A DNA stretch of 64,000 nucleotides, taken from contig NZ_CP014989.1 of NCBI RefSeq assembly GCF_001685415.1, positions 1,302,001 to 1,366,000 on the forward strand. The letters are read 5' to 3'. Source of the stretch: Serinicoccus hydrothermalis (lineage in GTDB: Bacteria; Actinomycetota; Actinomycetes; Actinomycetales; Dermatophilaceae). The notes beneath the pieces are model-generated. The model saw only the letters and a list, made by a program, of their open reading frames with translations. It was not told the DNA's origin and ran no database searches. Shown piece by piece: positions 1-8,474 of this stretch. Position numbers and translations under genes: made by a program. How positions within the stretch are numbered: the stretch's first letter is position 1; each line of letters begins with the position of its first letter.

Positions 1-1
1 C

Positions 2-487
2 CGCGGCCGCGCCGAGGACATGGCGGCGAGCCGGCTCAAGCTGGACCTGGGCGTGCCGGTGCTCGAGCAGCTGGTCGCCGCCCGGATGCTGCAGGCGTCG
101 GACGAGATCCTGCCGCAGCAGCACGCCCGGCTGCTGGAGGGCCGCGAGATCCTGCTGGCCGGCCTGCGCGAGTACCTGCCGGAGTGGCGGGTGCGGGTGC
201 CCAAGGGTGGCATGGCCCTGTGGTGCGCCCTGCCTCACTCGGGGTCGACCGCGCTGGCGACCGCGGCACGGGCGTACGACGTCGCGCTCGCCTCCGGCCC
301 GAACTTCGCCGCGGGCGGTGGGCTCGACGGATGGGTCAGGCTCCCCTACGTGCTCGGCCGGGACCAGCTCGAGCAGGTCGCCCCTCGCCTCGCCCAGGCA
401 TGGGCGGACGTGCAGGCGGGCCACGTCACCCTCGCACGGGAAGAGCGGGGAGGTCGTCAGTCGGTCGCGCGTCGCATCATCGCCTGA
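2..487 (+). CDS. MocR/PdxR-type GntR regulator, C-terminal end (partial)
   Basis: This is the 3' end of a gene that begins before the window. The visible residues match the small, C-terminal part of the fold-type-I aminotransferase domain carried by MocR-family regulators (N-terminal GntR helix-turn-helix plus PLP-binding domain). The stretch with AASRLKLDLGVPVLEQL, the P(K)GGMALWCAL segment and the terminal LPYVLG..QLEQ...RLAQAW pattern are typical of the YczR/PdxR subgroup. The PLP lysine and the DNA-binding domain would lie upstream and cannot be seen. The reading frame is open to the window edge, so ATG 20 is internal. Such regulators often control a neighbouring transporter or PLP-pathway gene. 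The MFS gene 140 bases downstream on the same strand is a candidate, but nothing here proves it. Confidence 0.7.
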   Translation, partial: RGRAEDMAASRLKLDLGVPVLEQLVAARMLQASDEILPQQHARLLEGREILLAGLREYLPEWRVRVPKGGMALWCALPHSGSTALATAARAYDVALASGPNFAAGGGLDGWVRLPYVLGRDQLEQVAPRLAQAWADVQAGHVTLAREERGGRQSVARRIIA

Positions 488-532
488 CGGTGGCCTCACC
501 GCCGCCAGACGAGCGCCCCCTGCCGGACGAGA

Positions 533-538
533 TAGACT
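533..538 (+). promoter_or_regulatory. Candidate -10 (TAGACT) for the MFS gene
   Basis: TAGACT matches the actinobacterial TANNNT -10 pattern. It lies in the 140-base gap after the MocR gene and would give a leader of about 85 bases before GTG 628. No clear -35 is visible. Confidence 0.35.
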
Positions 539-627
539 GGAGGCGATTGACCAGGGTTCTGCGCGCCGGGTGGCTGGGACGGCGCGCGCGTCCGTCCCAG
601 CACGGACCGATGCGAGAGGCATACCCC

Positions 628-1905
628 GTGTCACCCGTCCAGTCCTACCGCCAGCTCTTCGCGCTCACCGGCCCGGTATACGTCCTGGTCGCCTTCGTCG
701 CGCGGCTCCCGCTGGCCATGTCCCAGATCGCCGCGCTGCTCGCCGTCTCCGGCGCCACCGGCTCCTACGCCGCCGGCGGCATGACCGCGGGTGCGCTCGC
801 CGTCGCCAACGCCGTCGGCTCCCCGGTCGCCGGGGCGCTCACCGACCGGGTGGGGCAACGCCCGGTGCTCGTGACCCAGAGCGTGCTCGGGACCCTCGGC
901 CTGCTGGCGCTGGCCGTCCTCACGCTCGGCGCCGGACCCGGCGAGCCGTGGTGGCCGCTGCCCGTCGTGGCCGCGCTCGCCGGGGTCTTCCTGCCGCAGG
1001 TGGGCACCATGGCCCGGGTCCGGTGGCGGCCGATCAGCGCCACCGGCCGACGGGGCGCCGAGCCGCGGCTCATGGATGCCGCCTTCTCCTACGAGGGCGC
1101 GGCGGACGAGGCGTCCTTCGTCCTCGGCCCGGCGGTCGTCGGCGTCATCGTCGCGATCGCCGCACCGGTGACCTCGCTCGTCGTCGCGGCCCTGCTCCTC
1201 GGCGCCTTCGGCACGTGGTTCGCCCTGCACCCGACAGTCACCCTCGTCGGCAGGGACACCGGCTCGCGCGCCGGCCGCGGCCGTCTGGTCACGCCGGCCC
1301 TGCTCGTGCTCGCGGGCGTCCAGCTGAGCATCGGCATGATCTTCGGGTCCATCCAGACCGGCACGTCGGTGCTCGCGACCCAGGCCGGGGCGCCCGGCCT
1401 CACCGGCCTGCTCCACGCCCTGCTCGGCGTCGGCAGCGTCCTGGCGGGGCTGGCCGTCGTGGCCCTGCCGGAGCACGTCGGGCACGTGCGCCGCCTGCGG
1501 ATCTTCACCAGCGCCCTGGTCGTGCTCGCGCTGCCGCTGCTGCTGGTCGGCTCACTGACCGCGCTGGCCGTGGCGCTGCTGGCCCTCGGCGTGGCCATTG
1601 CGCCGTCGATGATCACGACCTTCACGCTGGCCGAGCGCAATACCCCCGTGCGCCGGCTCGGTGGGGCGATGACCACGCTGGCGGCCACGACCGGCACCGG
1701 GTATGCCCTGGGCGCCGCCCTCGCGGGCCGCTTCGCCGACCTGGGCGGGCACCGTCCCGCCTTCGCCGTCACCATCGCCGCGACGCTGCTCGCCACGACC
1801 CTTGCCTGGACCGGGGCCGGTGCGGTGCGACGCGCCCTCGGTGCCGCCCGTCAGCCCGAGGCGAAGGACCAGGAGGCCCCGTCGCCGGTCGCTGCGACGA
1901 GCTAG
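628..1905 (+). CDS. MFS transporter
   Basis: A 425-residue integral membrane protein with twelve probable hydrophobic segments. The MFS loop motif between helices 2 and 3 reads GALTDRVGQRPVL (GxLxDRxGxRP type). It probably exports a small molecule; the substrate is not evident. GTG 628 is chosen over ATG 610 because GAGAGG at 614-619 stands eight bases before it, while no ribosome site precedes ATG 610. The heptamer GGCATAC (618-624) overlaps that ribosome site. The C-terminus ends in a short hydrophilic tail. The gene lies 140 bases after the MocR-type regulator on the same strand and ends three bases before the convergent sulfite-oxidase-like gene. Confidence 0.75.
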   Translation: MSPVQSYRQLFALTGPVYVLVAFVARLPLAMSQIAALLAVSGATGSYAAGGMTAGALAVANAVGSPVAGALTDRVGQRPVLVTQSVLGTLGLLALAVLTLGAGPGEPWWPLPVVAALAGVFLPQVGTMARVRWRPISATGRRGAEPRLMDAAFSYEGAADEASFVLGPAVVGVIVAIAAPVTSLVVAALLLGAFGTWFALHPTVTLVGRDTGSRAGRGRLVTPALLVLAGVQLSIGMIFGSIQTGTSVLATQAGAPGLTGLLHALLGVGSVLAGLAVVALPEHVGHVRRLRIFTSALVVLALPLLLVGSLTALAVALLALGVAIAPSMITTFTLAERNTPVRRLGGAMTTLAATTGTGYALGAALAGRFADLGGHRPAFAVTIAATLLATTLAWTGAGAVRRALGAARQPEAKDQEAPSPVAATS

Positions 1906-1908
1906 GGG

Positions 1909-3525
1909 TCAGGCGACGCGGAAGTCGACCGTGTGCCAGCCCGAGGCCCCGTTCGGTGCGGGCGGGGCCGTCTCCTCGGTCTGGGTCTCGCCGTCGGCGT
2001 CGGTCGCCCGCACCCGCACCTGGTGGTCGCCGGAGCTCGCGTCGGGCCAGGCATACGTCCACAGCCGCCAGGAGTCGACGGTCGGCTCCTCGAGCAGCGT
2101 GGCCTCCTGCCACTCCCCGTCGTCGACCTGCACCTCGACCCGCTCGATGCCGCGGTGCTGGGCCCAGGCGACCCCGGCGATCATCACCTGGCCGTCCTCG
2201 TCCGGCTCCAGCTCCCCGTTCGCGCGGGGCACGTCGATGCGCGAGGCCGTCTTGATGGGGCCGCGGGCCGACCAGCCGCGCGGCGTCCAGTAGCCCTCGT
2301 CGGCGTCGAACCGGGTCACCTTGAGCTCGGTCACCCATTTCGTCGCCGAGACGTAGCCGTAGAGCCCGGGCACCACGAGGCGCACCGGGTATCCGTGCTC
2401 GGCGGGCAGCGGCTCGCCGTTCATGCCCACGGCGAGCAGGGCGTCCCGGTCGTCGGTGAGCGCCTCGATCGGGGTGCCGGCGGTCCACCCGTCGGTGCTG
2501 CGGGAGAGCACCATGTCGGCCTCCGGCTGCACCCCGGCCCGCGCGAGCAGCTCCCGGACCGGCCAGCCCAGCCACCGCGCGTTGCCGACGAGGTCGCCGC
2601 CGACCTGGTTGGAGACGCAGGTCAGCGTCACGAGCGCCTCGACATGCTCCTCGCCGAGCAGGTCCTCGTAGGAGATCTCGATCTCCTCGTCGACCATCCC
2701 GGTGACCCGCAGCGTCCACCCCGACGCGTCCACGCGCGGCACCCGCAGGGCGGTGTCGATGCGGTAGAAGTCCGCGTTGTCGACGAGGTAGGGCGTCTGG
2801 CCGGCGATGTCGCTCGTCGCCCCCTCGGGGACCTCCACGGTCCGGGTGGGGGTGGGCAGGCCCAGCGCCTCGACGGTCCGCTGCGCGGCCCGCCCGACGG
2901 TGGACAGCGCCTGGCCCGCGGCGACGCCGAGCACCCCGAGGCCGGTGAGGCCACCGCCGAGGAGCAGGACGCTGCGCCGCGAGGACCCGCTCGCGGGCGC
3001 CGCCGCAGGGTGCCGCTCGCGGTCCGCCCCGTCGGGCCTGGCTGCGATCACCCGGTCCATGAGCCAGCCGAGCACCCGCGCACCCACGACCACCCCGATC
3101 GCGGTCGGGATGAGGTCGAGCACCCCGGTGGCGGGGCGGCTGATGACCGCGAGCAGACCCACCAGGCCGACGACCCCGAAGAGGCCGAGGCCCAGGCCGC
3201 GACGGCGCAGCGCGAGCAGACCGATGAGCGCGCACAGCACGGTGAGCGTGATGGCCATGCCGACCCCGAGCGCCAGCTTGTCGGCCGTGCCGAAGGTCTC
3301 CACCGCGAAGTCCTTGAGCCAGGGCGGGGTGCGGTCGACGAAGGCGCCCCCGACCGCGAGCAGGGGCGAGGCGGTGCCCGCCGAGCCCAGCCACCGGGTC
3401 CAGACCGCGGCCAGGACCTCGGCCAGACCGAGCGTGACGGCTCCGGCCGCGACCCCGGCCAGCGCCGCGGGCAGGCCTCGCCCCGGGGACCTCTGGGTCT
3501 GCGTCGGGTCAGGTCGGGTGGTCAC
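1909..3525 (-). CDS. Membrane-anchored sulfite-oxidase-family molybdopterin protein
   Basis: A protein of about 538 residues in three parts. (1) Four or so N-terminal membrane helices (about residues 18-160). (2) A further hydrophobic segment at about 184-207 preceded by SSRRSVLLLG, which looks like an internal twin-arginine signal. (3) A sulfite-oxidase-type Moco domain from about 230, with the cofactor-binding cysteine in TLTCVSNQVGGDLVGN (Cys about 303), then HGYPVRLVVPGLYGY and KWVTELKV, and a C-terminal Mo-co dimerisation (Ig-like) domain with VAWAQHRGIERVEVQVDDG. Family knowledge suggests oxidation of a sulfur compound or another oxyanion substrate outside the membrane; the substrate is unknown. 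GTG 3525 is preferred to ATG 3531 because GGAGGT abuts that ATG with no spacer but sits six bases before the GTG. Confidence 0.82.
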   Translation of the reverse strand: MTTRPDPTQTQRSPGRGLPAALAGVAAGAVTLGLAEVLAAVWTRWLGSAGTASPLLAVGGAFVDRTPPWLKDFAVETFGTADKLALGVGMAITLTVLCALIGLLALRRRGLGLGLFGVVGLVGLLAVISRPATGVLDLIPTAIGVVVGARVLGWLMDRVIAARPDGADRERHPAAAPASGSSRRSVLLLGGGLTGLGVLGVAAGQALSTVGRAAQRTVEALGLPTPTRTVEVPEGATSDIAGQTPYLVDNADFYRIDTALRVPRVDASGWTLRVTGMVDEEIEISYEDLLGEEHVEALVTLTCVSNQVGGDLVGNARWLGWPVRELLARAGVQPEADMVLSRSTDGWTAGTPIEALTDDRDALLAVGMNGEPLPAEHGYPVRLVVPGLYGYVSATKWVTELKVTRFDADEGYWTPRGWSARGPIKTASRIDVPRANGELEPDEDGQVMIAGVAWAQHRGIERVEVQVDDGEWQEATLLEEPTVDSWRLWTYAWPDASSGDHQVRVRATDADGETQTEETAPPAPNGASGWHTVDFRVA

Positions 3526-3531
3526 GGACAT

Positions 3532-3537
3532 ACCTCC
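3532..3537 (-). promoter_or_regulatory. Shine-Dalgarno GGAGGT that decides the start
   Basis: The complement of ACCTCC is a full GGAGGT. It touches ATG 3531 directly but is spaced six bases from GTG 3525, so the GTG is the likely start of the sulfite-oxidase-like gene. Confidence 0.6.
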
Positions 3538-3615
3538 ATGATGCGCGCCGCGGCTGGAGACTTCCTGGCGGATCTGCAGATCGTCACCGCTTCGTGAGGT
3601 GCGCTCCGGACGCGG

Positions 3616-3660
3616 CACGGGCGCCGACCCTGGTCGAGGACCAGGAGGTCGGCGCCCGTG
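3616..3660 (-). terminator. Long hairpin, probable terminator of the channel gene
   Basis: CACGGGCGCCGACC (3616-3629) pairs perfectly with GGTCGGCGCCCGTG (3647-3660). The apex adds CTGGTC-GAG-GACCAG. There is no T-run, as is common for actinobacterial terminators. It lies 15 bases past the stop of the TM-helix channel gene. Confidence 0.65.
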
Positions 3661-3675
3661 ACGCGGTGGAGCGGG

Positions 3676-4920
3676 TCAGGCGACCGGGGTGGACGGTCCG
3701 TCGTCCGCCTTCTGCTCGACCTTGTTGAGGGTGCGGGCGGCGGCGTCGCGACCACCCAGGCCGAAGGCCAGGGCGGCGGCAGCGGCGCCACCGACGACGA
3801 CCGCGCCGAAGGCGAGGTTGATGATCGAGTCCGCGATGCCCATGAAGCTCAGGCCCATCGCCACGAAGAGCGCGATCGTGGCCCAGTAGATGATGAGCCC
3901 CGAGGTGCCCGTCCCGACGGTCCGGCGCAGCAGGCCGGCGATGATGACACCGGCGGCGATGATCGCCGCACCGAAGAGGACACGGCCACCCAGCTCCAGG
4001 ACCTCCTCGAGGAAGTTGGTGATCTCCGGGAAGTTGAGGACCCGGGCCGCCATGACGCCGAAGAACAGGATGATGCCGACCTGGGCCACCCGGCCGATGA
4101 TCGAGCTGGCGCTCTGGCCCTCCGGCACGATGCCCAGCTCCGCCACGGACGTGTCGGTGCCCAGGCCGCGCAGCGTGCTCTCCAGCAGCTGGGCGGCGAA
4201 CCTGGCGATGAAGACGCCCAGGCCGAGCAGCAGCGCGGCCGCGATGATCCGCGGGATCGCGTCGAGGATCGTCCCCAGCATCGACTCGGCCGGGTCGGAG
4301 ATGGCCGAGATGCCCAGGATCTGGAGCGAGGCGATCGCCACGACGATGAGGATCAGCGCGAAGACCAGGTTGCCGACGACCGAGGACAGGCTGGTGGAGC
4401 TGGTGTCCATGCCGCCGCCACCACCGCGCACGACGCTCTCGCCGGCGCCACCCCCGGCGCCGCCGGCGGCGGAGGCGTCACCGAGCTGGCCACCGGTCAT
4501 CCGGGAGACGCCACGGTCGAATCCCGCGGTGTCGAGCCCGGTCTGGGTCAGCTGCCGGGCGATCTTGGCGATGATGTAGCCGACGAAGAGAACGAAGCCG
4601 GCACCGATGAGGTTGGGCAGGTAGGACAACAGGGTGTCCAGCATGCCCTGGACGGGCTGCAGCACGCCGTCCAGGTTGAACACCTGGAGCACCGCGACGA
4701 GGCCGAGCAGCCAGACCAGCAGCGAGGCGATCTGCCCCAGGGCCTCGCCCAGCGACTGACCGTCGGCGGACTGGCGCTGCAGGAACTTCGCCCTGCTCAC
4801 CAGCTTGGTGAAGGCCGTCTTCACCAGACGCGCCACGACCCACGTGACGATGAGGATGATGAGGGCGATCCCGACCTTCTCGGCCAGCCCCACCCAGTCG
4901 TAGTCCCGCCAGGTATTCAT
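3676..4920 (-). CDS. TM-helix repeat membrane protein (MscS/CmpX-like channel)
   Basis: A 414-residue polytopic protein built from repeated hydrophobic units of the conserved TM-helix type (PF05552). Each unit has a pattern like P.LIGAGFVLFVGYIIAKIARQL, seen at about residues 90-120, 200-225 and 270-300. Such proteins are grouped with small mechanosensitive channels (Pseudomonas CmpX), but the beta-domain of classical MscS is not visible, so gating by membrane tension is inference from the family. A Gly/Ala-rich hydrophilic loop (about residues 140-180) separates the repeats. ATG 4920 has AAGGAG eight bases upstream. A strong hairpin follows the stop. The 145 bases upstream are unusually A/T-rich for this window and probably hold the promoter. 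Confidence 0.7.
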   Translation of the reverse strand: MNTWRDYDWVGLAEKVGIALIILIVTWVVARLVKTAFTKLVSRAKFLQRQSADGQSLGEALGQIASLLVWLLGLVAVLQVFNLDGVLQPVQGMLDTLLSYLPNLIGAGFVLFVGYIIAKIARQLTQTGLDTAGFDRGVSRMTGGQLGDASAAGGAGGGAGESVVRGGGGGMDTSSTSLSSVVGNLVFALILIVVAIASLQILGISAISDPAESMLGTILDAIPRIIAAALLLGLGVFIARFAAQLLESTLRGLGTDTSVAELGIVPEGQSASSIIGRVAQVGIILFFGVMAARVLNFPEITNFLEEVLELGGRVLFGAAIIAAGVIIAGLLRRTVGTGTSGLIIYWATIALFVAMGLSFMGIADSIINLAFGAVVVGGAAAAALAFGLGGRDAAARTLNKVEQKADDGPSTPVA

Positions 4921-5058
4921 CTCTACTCCTTGGTCGATGTCACGAGACCCAGGCCAAGAAATGTGACCTGGACCACACGCACCGTAACAATCCTGAGATG
5001 AACCTGAGAGTCGAAACGCCGCCTCGGCGTGTTATTGGTGTTGAAGTTGTGACTGATG

Positions 5059-5073
5059 AGGTCTCTCAGACCT
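5059..5073 (-). terminator. Short palindrome past the MBL-fold gene
   Basis: AGGTCTCTCAGACCT has 6-base arms around CTC and overlaps the stop codon of the minus-strand gene. It could be a weak terminator; there is no T-run. Confidence 0.35.
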
Positions 5074-5827
5074 TGTGGATCTCACTCGCCACAGCCACGT
5101 CGACGACGCCCGACCACACCCCCTCGGCCGCCGCGGCCGCCGCGCTCCGCTCCGCCCACGGCGGCAGGTGGGTGAGCAGCAGGCGTGCCACGCCTCCCGC
5201 CGCGGCGACGGCCTCGGCCGCGCGCTGCGGGGTCAGGTGTATGCCGCGCGGCGCGTCCTCGTCCGGCCCGAAGCCCGCCTCGACCAGGGCGAGGTCCGCA
5301 CGGGCGAGCAGCGGCACCAGCGCCTCGCAGCTGTCGGTGTCCCCCGTGTAGGCGAGCACGCGCCCGCCGGCCTCGACCCGCAGGCCGAAGGCCGGCACCG
5401 GGTGACGGACGGCATACGGCGTGAGCGTGAACGGCCCGACCCGCACCAGGGCGCGGTCGGCGAGCTCGCCCCACGCCAGACCCGGCATGGGCTCGTCGCC
5501 GCGCACGCCGTGCGCCCGCATCATCCGCTGCGCCACGCCCGGCGGACCCCAGACCGGCAGCTCGTCCGTGGCCGGCGCGGGGCCGTGCCGGCGCAGCACG
5601 TGCAGCCCGGTGAGGTCGAGGCAGTGGTCCGCGTGCAGGTGGGAGAGCAGGACCGCGTCCAGGGCCAGGGGGTCGGTATGCCGCTGCAGCGGCCCGAGCG
5701 CGCCAGGGCCGAGGTCGAGCAGCAGCCGCCACTCCCGCCGCCCGTCGTGCGCCGTGACGAGGTAGCAGCTGGCCGGTCCCTCCGGGCCGGGCACCGAGCC
5801 GGAGCAGCCGATGACGGTGAGCCTCAT
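5066..5827 (-). CDS. MBL-fold hydrolase resembling Rv1339 (cyclic-nucleotide phosphodiesterase-like)
   Basis: A 253-residue metallo-beta-lactamase-fold protein. It opens with MRLTVIGCSGSVPGPEGPAS. It has the metal motif LLSHLHADHCLDLTGL (HxHxDH), then AYTGDTDSCEAL (third ligand Asp) and LLLTHLPPW (last His). The order and wording match M. tuberculosis Rv1339 as I remember it, which is described as an atypical class II cyclic-nucleotide phosphodiesterase; RNase Z and arylsulfatase-like proteins are the other branch. In mycobacteria the gene sits next to murI, and here murI lies 5 kb away. ATG 5827 is chosen over 5845 because the domain starts there. The gene stands alone, with the CNNM pair downstream. 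Confidence 0.75.
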   Translation of the reverse strand: MRLTVIGCSGSVPGPEGPASCYLVTAHDGRREWRLLLDLGPGALGPLQRHTDPLALDAVLLSHLHADHCLDLTGLHVLRRHGPAPATDELPVWGPPGVAQRMMRAHGVRGDEPMPGLAWGELADRALVRVGPFTLTPYAVRHPVPAFGLRVEAGGRVLAYTGDTDSCEALVPLLARADLALVEAGFGPDEDAPRGIHLTPQRAAEAVAAAGGVARLLLTHLPPWAERSAAAAAAEGVWSGVVDVAVASEIHKV

Positions 5828-5867
5828 GGGCCCATGCTGCCGCACCGGCCCGACGGACCCGGGCGGC

Positions 5868-6884
5868 TCAGGCCTCCGAGCGCTCCAGCGGCAGGACGCG
5901 GTGCATGATGTCGGCGATGCTCACCAGCCCGACGAGCCGTCCGTCGTCACGCAGCACGGCCAGCTGCTCCCCCGACTGGCGCATCGTGGTGAGCGCCTCG
6001 TAGACCGGGGTGGCGGCGGGCAGCACCAGCGCCGGGCGGGCCAGCGTCTCGGCGGGCCGGTCGCCCGGGTGCAGCAGCGTGTCCCGCACGTGCACCACCC
6101 GGGGGTCGGTGGTGTCGTCGTCGAGCATGAGGATGCGCTTGTGACCGGTGCGCGCCGCGGCCTGCTGCACGTCGCCGATCGAGGCGTCCGAGCCCACGGC
6201 GGCGAGGTCGACCTGCTCCGGCGCGACCTGGGCCAGGGTGAGCTCCTCCAGCTCGAGGGCGTCGGAGATCTGCTCCTGGTAGCTGCTCTCCAGGGCACCC
6301 TCGGCGGCCGACTGCTCGACCAGCACGCGGATGGTCTGGGCGTCCTGCCCGCCGACGGCGGCGCGGTCGACCGGCGTGACGCCGCTGGCCGACACGAGGC
6401 GGTTGGCGATGGTGTTGACCCACACGAGCAGCGGCCGGACGACCGTGATGAAGCCGCGCATCGGCAGGGCGACGAGGCGCGCCGCCCGCTCCGGGTGCGC
6501 GATGGCCCAGGACTTGGGCGCCATCTCCCCCACGACGAGGTGCAGGAAGGTGACGAAGAGCAGGGACAGGGCGAAGGACATACCCCCGGCGAACCAGCCC
6601 GGCAGCCCGAGGTCGGCGAGGATCGGCCCGAGCCAGTAGTCCAGCGCGGGCTTGGTGACCGCGCCGAGCGCGAAGGTGCACGCGGTGATGCCGAGCTGCG
6701 CACCGGCGAGCATGACCGTGAGCTCGTTCATGCCGCGCAGCGCGGCGCGGGCCGAGGCGGAGTGCTCGGCCTGGCTCTCCAGCCGGCCGCGGCGGGCCCC
6801 GAGCAGCGCGAACTCGACGATGACGAAGAGCGCGCTGAGCACGATGAGCAGCGCGGTGACGAGGGTGACGGTCAGTCCGTTCAT
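5868..6884 (-). CDS. CNNM/HlyC-CorC family membrane protein (second of pair)
   Basis: A 338-residue protein. A DUF21/CNNM transmembrane domain covers about residues 1-190 (four helices; hallmark GAQLGITACTFALG and VGEMAPKSWAI). A CBS pair follows at about 200-335, ending QSGEQLAVLRDDGRLVGLVSIADIMHRVL. The C-terminal CorC_HlyC domain of the longer family members is absent. The family is linked to Mg/Co tolerance and membrane integrity. Its ATG overlaps the stop of the upstream paralogue by four bases (ATGA), so the two are translationally coupled and likely work as a pair. Confidence 0.85.
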   Translation of the reverse strand: MNGLTVTLVTALLIVLSALFVIVEFALLGARRGRLESQAEHSASARAALRGMNELTVMLAGAQLGITACTFALGAVTKPALDYWLGPILADLGLPGWFAGGMSFALSLLFVTFLHLVVGEMAPKSWAIAHPERAARLVALPMRGFITVVRPLLVWVNTIANRLVSASGVTPVDRAAVGGQDAQTIRVLVEQSAAEGALESSYQEQISDALELEELTLAQVAPEQVDLAAVGSDASIGDVQQAAARTGHKRILMLDDDTTDPRVVHVRDTLLHPGDRPAETLARPALVLPAATPVYEALTTMRQSGEQLAVLRDDGRLVGLVSIADIMHRVLPLERSEA

Positions 6885-8329
6885 CGCTGGTCCTCCTCGG
6901 TCGCGGCGTCGGTATCGGTCTCGGTACGGGTCGCGGCGTCGGTCCCGTCCTCTGCGTCGTCCTCCGGCTCCGGGTCCTGCGCGAGGGCCCGCTCGACCAG
7001 CCGGACGCCCAGCAGGCTCGGCACGTGCCGGTCGATCTCGCGCACCTCGATCTCGACCGACCGACTGACGCGCTCCTCGAGCACCATCTCGGCGGGCGCC
7101 TCGGCGAGGTCGACGACGACGGTCTGGCCGACCTCCGGCAGGGCGCCGAGCTCGGCGATGACGAGGCCGGAGACCGTCTCGTAGTCGCCCTCGGGCAGGT
7201 CGTGGCCGAGCGCGCGCTGCAGCTCGTCGACGTGGACGTCGCCGTCGGTCCGCCAGAGGTGCTCGTCCTCGGCGACGATGCCCTCGGGCACCTCGTCGTC
7301 GTGCTCGTCGGTGATCTCGCCGAGCAGCTCCTCGGCCAGGTCCTCCATCGTGAGGACCCCGGCGAAGCCGCCGTACTCGTCCACGACGCAGGCCAGCTGC
7401 TGGCCCGAGCTGCTCAGCTCGGAGACCGCGTCCGGCAGCGCCATGAGGGTGGGCACGATGAGCGGCTCGCGCATGATCTGCCCGGCGTGCTCGGCGTCCG
7501 GCTGCCGCAGCAGGTCGACGAGGTTGACCACGCCGACGGGCTGACCCTGGTCGTCGATGACGGGATAGCGGGTATGCCCCTCCGCCATGAGCTGGCGCAG
7601 CTCCTCGACCGGGGTGTCGGGGCTGATGACGTCCACCCGCGAGCGGGGCACCTGTGCGTGCTCGACGTCCTGGTCGGGGAAGTCGAGGATCCGGTCCAGC
7701 AGCACCGAGAGCTCGGCCGGCAGGTCGCCGCTGTCCCGGGACTCGGCGACGATCCGCTCCAGCTCCTCGGCCGTGGCGGTGGTGTCGAGGTCGTGGATCG
7801 GCTCGATGCGCACCAGGCGCAGCAGCGCGTTGGCGGACCAGTCGAAGACCTTGATGAGCCAGCCGAAGACGGCGAGGTAGATGAGGGTGGACCGGGCCAG
7901 CGTCCGGGCGAGCGGGCCGCTGTTGGCGATCGCGAGGTTCTTCGGGTAGAGCTCGCCGAAGATCATCTGGACGACCGTGGCGATGGCCAGGGCAGAGACC
8001 GTGCCGACGGTGAGGCTGAGCGCCTCGGGCACACCGGTGCCGCCGAGGATGACCGCCAGGCCGCGCCCGACGAGAGGCTCCGCGACATACCCGACGAGCA
8101 GGCCGGTCACGGTGATCCCGAGCTGGGCGCCGGAGAGCATGAAGGACGTGCGGCGGGTCACCCGCAGGGCTCGCTCGGCGGCGTCGTCACCCCCTTCGGC
8201 CTCGGCCGCGAGCCGCAGCCGGTCGACCGACATGTAGGCGAACTCCTGGGCCACGAAGTAGCCGTTGGCCGCGATGATGAGGGCGATCGCGAGGATGCCG
8301 ACGAGCAGGAGCAGGATGGCGGTGGTCAC
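6881..8329 (-). CDS. CNNM/HlyC-CorC family membrane protein with CBS and CorC domains
   Basis: A 482-residue protein. It has a CNNM/DUF21 membrane domain (about 1-195; motifs SGAQLGITVTGLLVGY and FGELYPKNLAI), a CBS pair (about 210-340; TRYPVIDDQGQPVGVVNLVDLL and CVVDEYGGFAGVLTMEDL), and a CorC_HlyC domain (about 350-440; DGDVHVDELQRAL, YETVSGLVI). A Thr/Asp/Glu-rich tail follows. The likely role is divalent-cation efflux or membrane homeostasis, from family knowledge. The start is GTG 8329 with GGGAGG nine bases upstream. The 145 bases between it and pitA show no gene. It is the first gene of a two-gene operon. Confidence 0.87.
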   Translation of the reverse strand: MTTAILLLLVGILAIALIIAANGYFVAQEFAYMSVDRLRLAAEAEGGDDAAERALRVTRRTSFMLSGAQLGITVTGLLVGYVAEPLVGRGLAVILGGTGVPEALSLTVGTVSALAIATVVQMIFGELYPKNLAIANSGPLARTLARSTLIYLAVFGWLIKVFDWSANALLRLVRIEPIHDLDTTATAEELERIVAESRDSGDLPAELSVLLDRILDFPDQDVEHAQVPRSRVDVISPDTPVEELRQLMAEGHTRYPVIDDQGQPVGVVNLVDLLRQPDAEHAGQIMREPLIVPTLMALPDAVSELSSSGQQLACVVDEYGGFAGVLTMEDLAEELLGEITDEHDDEVPEGIVAEDEHLWRTDGDVHVDELQRALGHDLPEGDYETVSGLVIAELGALPEVGQTVVVDLAEAPAEMVLEERVSRSVEIEVREIDRHVPSLLGVRLVERALAQDPEPEDDAEDGTDAATRTETDTDAATEEDQR

Positions 8330-8474
8330 GGCGCCGTCCTCCCGGTATGCGCGGGCAGGGACGGGCCGTCAGGACAGCCAGGGGGCATGGATCCGTTCTT
8401 CGGGTCTGCGGGTGGGCGAGGGCGAGGTCCCAGGATACGCGAGCGAGCGGCGGTGCCCCGTCGCCGCCCGTCGG

